A stretch of 64,000 nucleotides of DNA from Streptosporangium oxazolinicum. GTDB lineage: Bacteria > Actinomycetota > Actinomycetes > Streptosporangiales > Streptosporangiaceae. Position numbers and translations under genes: made by a program. The stretch is taken from positions 62,001-126,000 of the forward strand of contig NZ_BAABAQ010000009.1 of the NCBI RefSeq assembly GCF_039537505.1, given 5' to 3'. Positions 1-8,405 of this stretch are shown here, piece after piece (the first letter of the stretch is position 1; each line of letters begins with the position of its first letter). The notes below the pieces were generated by a model. The model saw only the letters and a list, made by a program, of their open reading frames with translations. It searched no databases and was not told the origin of the DNA.

Positions 1-1976
1 GCGACCCCGGCGTGGGCAAGACCGCCATCGTGGAGGGGCTCGCCCTGCGGATCAGCCACGGGGACGTGCCGGAGGGGCTCAAGGGCAAGACGGTCTTCAG
101 CCTCGACATGGGCTCGCTGGTGGCCGGGGCCAAGTACCGGGGCGAGTTCGAGGAGCGGCTCAAGGCGGTGCTCAACGAGATCAAGGCCGCCGAGGGGCGG
201 ATCCTGCTCTTCGTCGACGAGATGCACACCGTGGTGGGCGCGGGAGCCGCCGAGGGCGCGATGGACGCGGGCAACATGCTCAAGCCCATGCTGGCCCGCG
301 GCGAGCTGCACATGATCGGGGCGACGACCCTGGTCGAGTACCGCAAGCACGTCGAGAAGGACGCCGCCCTGGAGCGCCGGTTCCAGCCGGTGATGGTCGA
401 CGAGCCCTCGGTCGAGGACGCGGTGTCCATCCTGCGCGGCCTGCGCGAGCGCCTGGAGATCTTCCACGGGGTGAAGATCCAGGACAGCGCGCTGGTGGCG
501 GCCGTCGTGCTGAGCCACCGCTACATCTCCGACCGCTTCCTGCCGGACAAGGCCATCGACCTGGTGGACGAGGCGTGCGCGATGCTGCGTACGGAGATCG
601 ATTCGATGCCCGCCGAGCTCGACGAGCTCACCCGCAGGGTGATGCGCCTGGAGATCGAGGAGGCCGCGCTCGCCAAGGAGGAGGACTCCGCGAGCGGGAC
701 CCGGCTGGAGGAGCTGCGCAGGGAGCTCGCCGACCTGCGTGCCCAGGCCGACGCCATGCGGGCGCAGTGGGAGGCCGAGCGGCACGCCCTGCGCGCCGTC
801 CAGGCCCTGCGCGCGGAGATCGAGCAGGTACGCGCGGACGCCGAGCGGGCCGAGCGTGACTACGACCTCAACCGCGCCGCGGAGCTGCGGCACGGCAGGC
901 TGCCCGACCTGCTGCGACGGCTGGAGGCCGAGGAGGAGCGATTGTGCTCCAAGCAGGGGGCGTCGCGCCTGCTGCGCGAGGTCGTCACCGACGAGGAGAT
1001 CTCGATGATCGTCTCGCGGTGGACGGGCATCCCGGTGAGCCGTCTGCGCGAGGGCGAGCGCGAGAAGCTCCTGCGGCTCGACCAGATCCTGCACGAGCGG
1101 GTGATCGGCCAGGACGAGGCGGTGCGGCTGGTGGCCGACGCCGTCATCCGGGCCCGCTCCGGCATCAAGGACCCGCGCCGCCCGATCGGGTCGTTCGTCT
1201 TCCTGGGGCCGACGGGCGTCGGCAAGACGGAGCTGGCCAAGGCGCTCGCGGAGGCGCTCTTCGACACCGAGGACAACATGATCCGCATCGACATGAGCGA
1301 GTACCAGGAACGGCACACGGTCAGCCGCCTCGTCGGCGCGCCCCCCGGCTACGTCGGGTACGAGGAGGGCGGCCAGCTGACCGAGGCCGTGCGGCGCAAG
1401 CCGTACTCCGTGGTGCTCTTCGACGAGGTGGAGAAGGCGCACGCCGACGTGTTCAACACGCTGCTGCAGGTGCTCGACGACGGGCGGCTCACCGACGCGC
1501 AGGGCAGGACCGTCGACTTCCGCAACACCGTCCTGATCATGACCTCCAACCTCGGCTCCATGTACCTCCTGGAGGGCGTCACGTCGACAGGGGAGATCAA
1601 GCCCGACGCGAGGCAGCAGATCATGGCCGAGCTGCGGTCCCACTTCCGCCCCGAGTTCCTCAACCGCGTCGACGACATTGTGATCTTCAAGCCGCTCACC
1701 CCCGAGGAGATCGAGCGCATCGTCGGCCTGATGTTCGTCGAGCTGCGGGACCGCCTCGATCAGCGGGGCATCCGGCTGGAGGTCACCGAGGCGGCGCTCG
1801 GGTACATCGCCGAGCGGGGGTACGACCCCGTGTACGGCGCCCGCCCGCTGCGCCGGTTCATCGCCAGGGAGGTCGAGACGCGCATCGGCCGCGCGCTCCT
1901 GTCGGGAGAGGCGGACGAGGGGGCGGTGGTCCGGGTGGATCTCGCCGACGACGAGCTCGTCGTTACTTACGGCTGA
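1..1976 (+). CDS. clpB: ClpB-type AAA+ disaggregase, 5' end cut by window
   Basis: This is a protein-unfolding chaperone of the Hsp100 class that rescues aggregated proteins together with DnaK in the cytoplasm. The frame is open from base 3 and enters in the first nucleotide-binding domain at its Walker A (DPGVGKT). Walker B of this domain (LLFVDEMHT) follows at about 208-235. A long charged coiled coil at about 600-960 is the ClpB middle domain and separates it from ClpC/ClpA. The second domain has Walker A GPTGVGKT at 1206-1229 and Walker B VVLFDEVEKA near 1411. About 657 residues are visible, so roughly 200 N-terminal residues lie outside the window. The first in-window ATG/GTG is not the start. 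The gene converges on the LuxR-type regulator, and its stop codon sits inside a short tandem repeat. Confidence 0.93.
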   Translation, partial: DPGVGKTAIVEGLALRISHGDVPEGLKGKTVFSLDMGSLVAGAKYRGEFEERLKAVLNEIKAAEGRILLFVDEMHTVVGAGAAEGAMDAGNMLKPMLARGELHMIGATTLVEYRKHVEKDAALERRFQPVMVDEPSVEDAVSILRGLRERLEIFHGVKIQDSALVAAVVLSHRYISDRFLPDKAIDLVDEACAMLRTEIDSMPAELDELTRRVMRLEIEEAALAKEEDSASGTRLEELRRELADLRAQADAMRAQWEAERHALRAVQALRAEIEQVRADAERAERDYDLNRAAELRHGRLPDLLRRLEAEEERLCSKQGASRLLREVVTDEEISMIVSRWTGIPVSRLREGEREKLLRLDQILHERVIGQDEAVRLVADAVIRARSGIKDPRRPIGSFVFLGPTGVGKTELAKALAEALFDTEDNMIRIDMSEYQERHTVSRLVGAPPGYVGYEEGGQLTEAVRRKPYSVVLFDEVEKAHADVFNTLLQVLDDGRLTDAQGRTVDFRNTVLIMTSNLGSMYLLEGVTSTGEIKPDARQQIMAELRSHFRPEFLNRVDDIVIFKPLTPEEIERIVGLMFVELRDRLDQRGIRLEVTEAALGYIAERGYDPVYGARPLRRFIAREVETRIGRALLSGEADEGAVVRVDLADDELVVTYG

Positions 1977-2044
1977 GCTGTCATGTACGGCTGAGCCGTC
2001 ACCTTCGGCTGGGCTGTCACGTACGGCGGCTGAGCCGTCACCTT
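1970..2044. repeat. Four 18-bp tandem units at the clpB 3' end
   Basis: Four copies of an 18-bp unit of the form cggctgagcygtcacstw start at 1970, 1988, 2006 and 2027, with a 3-bp insertion (cgg) before the last. The clpB stop codon lies in the first copy. Units 1/3 and 2/4 are most alike, giving a 36-bp higher-order period. Confidence 0.75.
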
Positions 2045-2089
2045 CGGCCCGGCGCTCGATCGGGTCGCCGAGGAGCTCGCCGGGGTGAG

Positions 2090-2109
2090 GCTCCCCCGGG
2101 TGGGGGGGC
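2090..2109. terminator. Possible bidirectional hairpin between convergent genes
   Basis: GCTCCCCC and GGGGGGGC can pair as an 8-bp stem (one G-T pair) around the loop GGGT. It lies between the convergent clpB and LuxR-type genes and has no T tract, as is common for actinobacterial terminators. Confidence 0.4.
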
Positions 2110-2166
2110 GGCTAAGAGCGCCGTCTCCAGGTCACCGCCTCCATGCCACGGTGAGGCCCCCGCCCC

Positions 2167-4470
2167 TCAGAGGGAGCGCCGGTGGCCGCTCTCCTGCGCC
2201 GCGAGCCTGGCCAGCTCGACCCGCGAGTGGATGCCCAGCTTGCGGAAGACCTGCCGAAGGTGGAAGGCGACGGTGTGCTCGCTGATGAACATCTGCTCGG
2301 CGGCGTGCCGGTTCGTCAGCCCCTGGGAGACCAGGTCGCAGACGGCCTGCTCGGTACCGGTCAGGCTGGCCCACCCCGACACGGGATGGTCGGTCCTGAC
2401 CCAGTGGCGGCACCGCTCGCCCAGCAGCCGCAGCCTGCCCCGTACCCGCGCCGCGTCCCTGGTGGCCTCCACGGCCCCGTAGCAGGCCAGCGCGGTCTTC
2501 AGGCTCTCCACGGCCAGGTCCCTGCGCCCGTCGCCCGCGCGGAGCAGCACGCCGAGATCCTCCGCCGCCGACCCCCTGGCCCAGGGGTCGGTGTAACCGG
2601 CGACCGCGCGGCCCAGCGCCTCGGCGTCGCCCTCCCGCAGCCCCCGCGCGTGGTCGGCGGACACCGAGGGGCCGGGCAGGCCGGGATTGCGCCGGGCGAC
2701 GTCCTCGGCCGCGTCGATCACGGCCCCGGCCCTGCGCCGGTCGTCCACCGCCATCGCCACCCGCACCAGCCACGCCGCGCCGGTGGGCTCACCGGCCAGG
2801 GCCCCGGCGTGCCGGGGCAGCGCGTCGTAGACCCCGCCGAGCGAGCTCATGCCGCCCGCCGCGCCGTCGCGCGCCTCGCTGATCCGCCCGGCCGCCAGCT
2901 CCGACCGCAGCCGGGCGCACGGCGGCGTGCCGGGTGCCGACCTGGCCAGGTCCCTCTCCATGTACCTGACGGCCCCCGGCAGGTCGCCCGACCGCAGCGA
3001 CGCGGTGCCGAGCACCGACAGGGCCGAGGAGGCCAGGAGCGGGGCGTCCAGGGGTCCGGCGGCGGCCAGGCCGGTCTCCGCGTGCTCGATCGCGCTGCCG
3101 GGCCGTCCCGCGGTCAGGGCCAGCCGGGCGCGCAGGACGGGGATCTCGGCGGCCCACGCGGGCTCCCTCTCGGCGTCGGCCTCCTCGGCGGCGCTCTCCG
3201 TCACCAGTTCCGCCTCGTCCAGCAGCCAGAGGTCGATGAGCATCGAGGCCAGTACCGCGCGCGGCTGCCGGTGCCCGCCCCGGGCCGGCCGCTCCACGGC
3301 CTCGCGCGCCAGGTCCAGCCCGCGCGAGAGCCCGCCTTCGTCCCACGCGAGCAGGGCCAGGTCCACGAGCCTCCCGGCCCCGTCGCCGCCCCGGGGCACG
3401 AGGGCCCGGCGGGTTCCGGCGGAGCGCTCGACCTGCTCCCGCAGCGCCCGTCGCACCGGTGACGGCACCCCGTCGACGACCGACCGCCACACCAGTTCGT
3501 GACGGAATGTCAGCTCGTCGCCGGTGGCCACGAGCACGCCGGCCGCCAGCGCCTCCTCCAGCGGGGGAAGCAGCGCGGCGGGGGTCTCGCCGAGTGTCTC
3601 GGCCACGTACGCCGGGGTGACCGAGCGTCCGAGCACCGCGACGGCCTCCAGCAGGTAGCGGGTCCTGGTGCCGAGCTCGTCCAGGCGCCGCCGGACGGCG
3701 GCGTGCAGGCGCGGGGGCAGCACCGCCCCGGCGGGCGTGGGCACGGCCGGCCGGGCGACGCCGTCCTCGACCAGGACGGCGCCCTCCTCGCGCAGCCCGG
3801 TGAGAAGCTCGGAGAGCAGGAGCGGGTTGCCACCGGCCTGGGCGGTGAGTGCCGCCAGGTCCTCCCCGGGGACCGCACCCAGGATGTCGGCGGAGATCTC
3901 GGCCACCGCGTCCTCGTCGAGGGGGCGCAGGACGATCCGGGTGGCCCCCTCCTCCTCCAGCAGGTCGAACAGCCGCCCCACGTCGCCGCCCGCCGGGGCG
4001 TCGCGGCAGGCCAGCAGCCACGCCACCGGATACGAGGCCAGCCGCGAGGGCATCGTCCGCAGGGCCATGACCGTGGCGGGGTCGGCCCACTGGAGATCGT
4101 CCAGCGTCACCAGCAGCGGCCCCGAGGCCAGCCTCCTCTCCAGCGAGGCGCGGACCTGCTCGGCCAGCCACAGCAGCAGGCCCGGCGCGTCGGGGGAGGC
4201 GTTTCTGAACATGGGCGCCGGGGCTGTCGGCGCCGGGGACTCGTCGAGCGCGGACAGCAGCGGCCCCAGCGGGGTGAGCCGTCCCAGCTCGTCGGCCCGG
4301 CCGCTCGCCACCGGCGTCCCTCGCGCGCTCGCCGCGCTCGCGGCCTCGGCGAGCAGCAGTGATCTGCCCGCTCCCGGTTCGCCCTCGACGAGCACGACGT
4401 TCCCGGTCGTGGACCTGACGCCGTCCAGCAGGGCGAGGACCGCCGCCCACTCATCTCTCCGGCCGCGCAT
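2167..4470 (-). CDS. Large LuxR-family regulator with N-terminal AAA-type ATPase domain
   Basis: This is a 767-residue cytoplasmic transcription factor of the LAL/STAND type. The N-terminal P-loop region carries a Walker A-like GEPGAGRS around residue 30 and a Walker B-like LLVTLDDLQWAD near residue 120. A long helical, repeat-like middle follows, then a C-terminal LuxR helix-turn-helix in about the last 65 residues (motif LTNRHAAEQMFISEHTV, with HLRQVFRKLGI after it). The Walker A lysine is arginine, so ATP hydrolysis may be lost or altered. No effector can be deduced. It stands alone, convergent with clpB and in line with the GntR gene upstream. ATG at 4470 is preceded by an AGGA about 3 nt upstream. 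Confidence 0.88.
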   Translation of the reverse strand: MRGRRDEWAAVLALLDGVRSTTGNVVLVEGEPGAGRSLLLAEAASAASARGTPVASGRADELGRLTPLGPLLSALDESPAPTAPAPMFRNASPDAPGLLLWLAEQVRASLERRLASGPLLVTLDDLQWADPATVMALRTMPSRLASYPVAWLLACRDAPAGGDVGRLFDLLEEEGATRIVLRPLDEDAVAEISADILGAVPGEDLAALTAQAGGNPLLLSELLTGLREEGAVLVEDGVARPAVPTPAGAVLPPRLHAAVRRRLDELGTRTRYLLEAVAVLGRSVTPAYVAETLGETPAALLPPLEEALAAGVLVATGDELTFRHELVWRSVVDGVPSPVRRALREQVERSAGTRRALVPRGGDGAGRLVDLALLAWDEGGLSRGLDLAREAVERPARGGHRQPRAVLASMLIDLWLLDEAELVTESAAEEADAEREPAWAAEIPVLRARLALTAGRPGSAIEHAETGLAAAGPLDAPLLASSALSVLGTASLRSGDLPGAVRYMERDLARSAPGTPPCARLRSELAAGRISEARDGAAGGMSSLGGVYDALPRHAGALAGEPTGAAWLVRVAMAVDDRRRAGAVIDAAEDVARRNPGLPGPSVSADHARGLREGDAEALGRAVAGYTDPWARGSAAEDLGVLLRAGDGRRDLAVESLKTALACYGAVEATRDAARVRGRLRLLGERCRHWVRTDHPVSGWASLTGTEQAVCDLVSQGLTNRHAAEQMFISEHTVAFHLRQVFRKLGIHSRVELARLAAQESGHRRSL

Positions 4471-4620
4471 AGTCCTGTCTCGGATCTGGGGTCATACGGC
4501 GGGCTTCCTCCGCAGTGATTACGCATATGACATCCCCAAGGGACGAATCACCACGCGTCGGGCACCGTCGCGCACCGGTGGTTTGGCCCAGATTTGACCG
4601 TACGGATCCCCTCGCCCGGT

Positions 4621-4760
4621 CGGCGCTCGATGAGCGTGCCCCTCAGGAAGTCCGGGCGGCGGCTCGATGAGCGTGCCCCTAGCGAGTCCGGTCGGCGCTC
4701 GATGAAGCATGCCCCCGGGAAGACCGGTCAGCGCTCGATGAGCGTGACCTCCAGGAAGTA
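4621..4760. repeat. About 36-bp tandem repeat seeded from the 3' end of the GntR gene
   Basis: The core ctcgatgagcgtg occurs at 4626, 4663, 4698 (with one inserted base) and 4734, so the spacing is 37, 35 and 36 bp. The last copy contains the final codons and stop of the GntR gene (TLIER, stop), so downstream DNA carries three extra imperfect copies of the gene's terminal codons plus flank. Confidence 0.75.
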
Positions 4761-5468
4761 GTGCGAGGCCCGGTAGACGTGGGAGCCGTGCTCGACGGCC
4801 CTGCCCTGGTCGTCGTAGGTGGTGCGGGTCATCGTGAGCAGCGGCGCCCCGCGTCGCTCACCGAGCAGCCTGGCCTCGGACGCCGTGGCCGCCCGCGCCC
4901 CCATCCGCTGGTTCGCCACGCGCATCCGCACCCCGGCGGCGCGGAGCGTCTCGTACAGCCCGCGCTCCTGGAGGCCCTCGGCGGTCAGCGGGGCGAGACC
5001 GGAGGGCAGCCAGTTGTGCAGCAGGGCGAGCGGCTCACCGGCGGCGTAGCGGATCCGCTCCAGGCGGAGCATCTCGGTGCCGGGCGCGACGCCGAGGATC
5101 GTGGCGACCTCATCCTCCACCGGCGCCGGGTCCATGAGCAGCACCCTGGTGGCCGGTTCCTGGCCGGCCCTGCGAAGGTCGTCGTAGAGGCTGGTCAGCT
5201 CGACGGAGCGCTTGACCTGGCCGTGCACCACCTGGGTGCCGACGCCCCGCTTGCGCACCAGCAGGCCCTTGTCGACCAGATACTGGATCGCCTGGCGGAC
5301 GGTCGGCCGCGACAGGCCCAGCCGGTCGGCGAGCAGGATCTCGTTGTCGAGCCGCGACCCCGGGGGCAGGTCGCCTCGGCGGATGGCCTCGGAGATCTGC
5401 TCGGCCACCTGGAAGTAGAGCGGGACCGGGCTGGATCGGTCGAGATCGATGGCGAGCTGTGCCGTCAT
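4728..5468 (-). CDS. GntR/HutC-family transcriptional regulator with UTRA domain
   Basis: This is a 246-residue repressor-type regulator. Residues about 12-75 form the winged helix typical of GntR (PLYFQVAEQISEAIRRGDL, then LADRLGLSRPTVRQAI). Residues about 95-240 form a UTRA effector-binding domain ending in the usual SHVYRASHYFLEV pattern. The ligand is unknown; HutC-type proteins bind sugars, amino acids or related small molecules. ATG at 5468 has GGGAGG 6-7 nt upstream. Its promoter overlaps a perfect dyad, suggesting autoregulation. The gene is divergent from the inositol monophosphatase-like gene, which could be a target. Confidence 0.9.
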   Translation of the reverse strand: MTAQLAIDLDRSSPVPLYFQVAEQISEAIRRGDLPPGSRLDNEILLADRLGLSRPTVRQAIQYLVDKGLLVRKRGVGTQVVHGQVKRSVELTSLYDDLRRAGQEPATRVLLMDPAPVEDEVATILGVAPGTEMLRLERIRYAAGEPLALLHNWLPSGLAPLTAEGLQERGLYETLRAAGVRMRVANQRMGARAATASEARLLGERRGAPLLTMTRTTYDDQGRAVEHGSHVYRASHYFLEVTLIER

Positions 5469-5498
5469 TCGCCCTCCCGGTTGACACGCCGCGCCGTC

Positions 5499-5528
5499 AG
5501 GCTAGCGGACATCAGAATGTCTTGACAA
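5499..5528 (-). promoter_or_regulatory. gntR promoter with embedded operator
   Basis: On the minus strand TTGTCA (5528-5523) and TAGCCT (5504-5499) form -35 and -10 boxes 18 bp apart. Inside the spacer is the perfect dyad GACAT-CAGA-ATGTC (5508-5521), placed where a bound GntR dimer would block RNA polymerase. Confidence 0.6.
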
Positions 5529-5735
5529 AAACCGTCCGGGGCCGGTGGAGACGCCCGGCGCGCGCGTACGGGGCCGGTGTCCTCGTCCAGGATTCCTCGT
5601 ACAGGATGGAGGGCGGGGCGCGCGGGGCGGCGGGCCGGAAGGGGTGTCCAGGGGACGTCCCGGCCCGCCGCCCGGACGCCGCCGGCGACCGGTGCGGCCG
5701 GTTCGCGCCACCGGGTCCGCACCATGGGAGGAAGC

Positions 5736-6539
5736 ATGGACCAGAGCACCGCGACAGACCTCTCCGCCGTCGCGGTCGAGGCCGCCCGCGCGGTGGGCGA
5801 CCGGCTCCGCGAGGCGTTCAGGTCGCGTCCCGAGGTCGAGACGAAACGGGACTTCCACGACCCGGTGACCGAGCACGACCGCGCCGCGGAGGAGACCATC
5901 AGGGAGGTCATCGAGAGGCGCGTCCCGGGGAGCACGATCATCGGCGAGGAGGGCGGCAGCAGGGGGTCCGGTGAGATCCGCTGGTACGTCGACCCGATCG
6001 ACGGGACCGCGAACTTCGCCGCCGGGCTGCCGTTCTTCTGCGTGTCGATCGCCGCCGCCGTCGGGGACGAGGTGGTCGCCGGGGTGGTGTACGACCCGGT
6101 GCGCGACGACGAGTTCCGGGCCGACCTGGGCGGGGCCTGGTGCAACGGCGTGCGGCTGCGCAGCGTCGGCGCCGCGCGTGACCGGGAGGGAGTGCTGCTG
6201 ACCAGCTATCCCACCCCCTGGGAGCTGGCGGAGGTCGGGGAGGAGGCATTGCGCCGGTTCGGCCGGATGGTGGCGGCGTTCGCCTCCACGCGCCGTCCCG
6301 GCAGCACCGCGCTCAAGCTGGCGCACGTCGCCGGAGGGTGGGCGGACGTCGCCTACGGCAGTAGGGTCAGTCCGTGGGACATGGCGGCGGGGTCGCTGCT
6401 GATCCGTCAGGCGGGAGGCGTCTTCATCCCGCTGGACGGGTCGATCTTCGAGACCGGCGGCTACCTCGCCCACGTCGGGGGCTTCGACCTGGCGGGGTCG
6501 GTCATGAGCGACCTGCTCCCGCCCGTCCGTCCGGCCTGA
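5736..6539 (+). CDS. Inositol monophosphatase-family phosphatase
   Basis: This 267-residue, Mg-dependent cytoplasmic phosphatase belongs to the IMPase/FBPase/CysQ superfamily. The metal-binding signatures are present: GEEGG, then DPIDGTANF, and the C-terminal WDMAAG. Possible substrates are inositol phosphates, histidinol phosphate or PAP; the sequence alone does not decide. ATG at 5736 was chosen because GGGAGGAAG lies just upstream and the homologous part begins there; in-frame codons further upstream lack protein-like composition. It is divergent from the GntR gene across about 270 bp. Confidence 0.88.
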   Translation: MDQSTATDLSAVAVEAARAVGDRLREAFRSRPEVETKRDFHDPVTEHDRAAEETIREVIERRVPGSTIIGEEGGSRGSGEIRWYVDPIDGTANFAAGLPFFCVSIAAAVGDEVVAGVVYDPVRDDEFRADLGGAWCNGVRLRSVGAARDREGVLLTSYPTPWELAEVGEEALRRFGRMVAAFASTRRPGSTALKLAHVAGGWADVAYGSRVSPWDMAAGSLLIRQAGGVFIPLDGSIFETGGYLAHVGGFDLAGSVMSDLLPPVRPA

Positions 6540-6628
6540 GCGCCGGTGAGCCGGGCGGGGCGGCGAGAGGCCCGCGTGGAAGACCCTCGCGCGGGGCAGG
6601 TTCCGCGTGTCGGCCACCGCATTACCTA

Positions 6629-6656
6629 TTGATCCTGTAGGAAATACAGGTAAAAT
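6629..6656 (+). promoter_or_regulatory. Promoter and inverted repeat in front of the LanC-like gene
   Basis: TTGATC (6629-6634) and TAAAAT (6651-6656) are spaced 16 bp apart. The spacer contains CCTGTA-GGAAA-TACAGG (6634-6650), a perfect 6-bp inverted repeat, and a nested ttacct/aggtaa pair flanks it. The layout fits repression or activation from within the promoter. Confidence 0.6.
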
Positions 6657-6684
6657 GATTGTCTCGCCGTACGAAGGAGCCGCC

Positions 6685-8007
6685 ATGAGCCTGGAGCCGG
6701 AGGCCGAGAGCCCGCTGGCCACCGCGGTCGGGGCCGCGCGCTGGATCCGTTCCGCGGCCGTGGACGACGAGCGGGGGCGGCACTGGCGGGCCAACCCCGA
6801 CCCTCGGGGCCGGGCCGCGATGCCCGACCACCCCCTGTCGCTCTACTCGGGAGCGGCCGGGATCATCCTGTTCTTCCTGGAGCTCGCCGCCGCCACCGGC
6901 GACGACGGCTATCTGGACGACGCCGCCGCCGGGGCCCGCTACCTCGCCGCCACCTGGCGGGAGCAGGCCGACCTCTCCCTCCACCACGGCCTGGCCGGGG
7001 TGATGTTCGCCCTGGCCGAGGCCGGGTGGGCCACCGGCGAGGGGGACTTCGAGGTCGAGGCCGGCGCCGTCGCCGACCACATCGTGCGCAGCGCCCGCCC
7101 CATCGACGGCGGCCTGGGCTGGACCGGCGACCCCGCGCAGCGAGGCGACGGCGGGATCATCCTCGGCCTACTGCACGCCGCGGGCATCCTGGGGGCGCCC
7201 GCCTACCAGGAGATCGCCGTCGAGGCCGGCGCCCGCATCGCCACGCTCGTCGTCCCCGGCCACCGCTTCGGCGAGGGCGCCTGCGCCGACCTGCCGCTGG
7301 ACGCGGTCACCCCGGGCTTCCTGTCCGGCACCGCCGGCACCGCCTTCCTGCTCGCCCGCCTGTACGGCGTGACCGGCGAGAGCGACTTCCTGGGCGCCTC
7401 CCGCAGGGGGGCCGACTTCGTCCGCGCGGTCAGCGCCGTGACCGAGCGGTGCGCGCTGGTGCCGCACCACATCCCGCAGGGGCGCGACCTGCACTACCTG
7501 GGCTTCTGCTCCGGCTCCGCCGGGGTCGCCCGGATGTTCTACGAGCTGCACCGGGTCTCGGGCGACGCCGGGGACCTGGAGTGGGCCGAGCGGCTGGCCA
7601 GGGGGATCGTCCGCAGCGGCGCCCCCGCCAACCAGAGCGGTGGCTCCTGGAACTCGGCCTGCCAGTGCTGCGGCACCGCCGGACTGGTGGAGCTGTTCGT
7701 CGGGCTCTGGGCGGCGACCGGCCACAGCAGGCACCTGGAGTTCGCCCGCACCCTGGGGGAGAGCCTGGTCGGCCGGGCCACCGGCCACGACGGCAAAGGC
7801 ACCCGCTGGTACCAGGCCTACCGGCGGCTGCGCCCCTGGGAGGTCACCGCCGACACCGGCTACATGGTCGGCGCGGCGGGGGTCGGGGCCGCTCTCCTGC
7901 ACCTGGACGCCACCGCCCGCCCGCAGGAGGCCCGGCGGCTCATCCTGCCGCCGGACAACCCGTTCCCCGCCATCCCGCTGCCGAGTGCGACGCTCCGCCG
8001 GTCCTGA
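6685..8007 (+). CDS. Stand-alone LanC-like (lanthionine synthetase C family) protein
   Basis: This 440-residue protein has the repeating GxxG helices of the LanC alpha/alpha toroid: HHGLAGVMFAL, GFLSGTAGTAFLL, FCSGSAGVARMF and CQCCGTAGLVELF. The zinc-site positions correspond to Cys275 (FCSG) and Cys328-Cys329 (CCG). Classical LanC has Cys-His at the last site, whereas ProcM-type LanM cyclases use three cysteines. Nisin-type LanC closes thioether rings, but no precursor peptide, dehydratase or transporter lies nearby, so its substrate and even its enzymatic role are open. ATG 6685 has GAAGGAG (6673-6679) 5 nt upstream and follows a promoter; an upstream in-frame start at 6607 would overlap that promoter. 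Confidence 0.85.
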   Translation: MSLEPEAESPLATAVGAARWIRSAAVDDERGRHWRANPDPRGRAAMPDHPLSLYSGAAGIILFFLELAAATGDDGYLDDAAAGARYLAATWREQADLSLHHGLAGVMFALAEAGWATGEGDFEVEAGAVADHIVRSARPIDGGLGWTGDPAQRGDGGIILGLLHAAGILGAPAYQEIAVEAGARIATLVVPGHRFGEGACADLPLDAVTPGFLSGTAGTAFLLARLYGVTGESDFLGASRRGADFVRAVSAVTERCALVPHHIPQGRDLHYLGFCSGSAGVARMFYELHRVSGDAGDLEWAERLARGIVRSGAPANQSGGSWNSACQCCGTAGLVELFVGLWAATGHSRHLEFARTLGESLVGRATGHDGKGTRWYQAYRRLRPWEVTADTGYMVGAAGVGAALLHLDATARPQEARRLILPPDNPFPAIPLPSATLRRS

Positions 8008-8405
8008 ACGATCATGGAGGGCACGCCGCCGCCGAGCCGGCCGGTCGTCGCGGGTGAGCGTGACGAGGGGCCGCCGCCGTGAGGCGGCGCGGAGGGCGCC
8101 GGGAGCGCGACGCGAGGGCCACCGCGGCCCGCCGCGCCCACGCATCTCCTCCCACCCTGTACGGTCGGGCATCGAGGCCTCCACCAGGCCCGGCGCCACG
8201 GACACGTCCCCCGGCACCCCGGACCGTGTCACCCCCGGTACGCCCGATCGTGCCGATCCGGCCCGGAGAGGGCGGCCACCGGTGCCCCTCGCGCCGGAAA
8301 AAGCAAGGACGATGTGCCCTTTGGCCGTCAAGGGGTGACAAAGCTCGTGATGACGATTGGTGATTCTCCGTGAGTGCTACCCAAGGCTTGCCTAATCTCG
8401 GTGTC
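8008..8405. other. Intergenic, no gene seen
   Basis: The stretch holds the hairpin at 8072-8089 and the promoter of the next gene. TAATCT (8393-8398) ends 7 nt before GTG 8406, the spacing of a leaderless transcript. The open frames across it have the composition of GC-rich noncoding DNA. Confidence 0.5.
8072..8089 (+). terminator. Hairpin downstream of the LanC-like gene
   Basis: CGCCGCC and GGCGGCG form a 7-bp stem with a GTGA (GNRA-type) loop 65 bp after the stop. There is no T tract. Confidence 0.4.

Noticed and set aside
6541..8400. Lanthipeptide biosynthetic cluster around the LanC-like gene
   Set aside because: No precursor peptide, LanB/LanM dehydratase, protease or transporter is present; neighbours are a phosphatase and a propeller protein.
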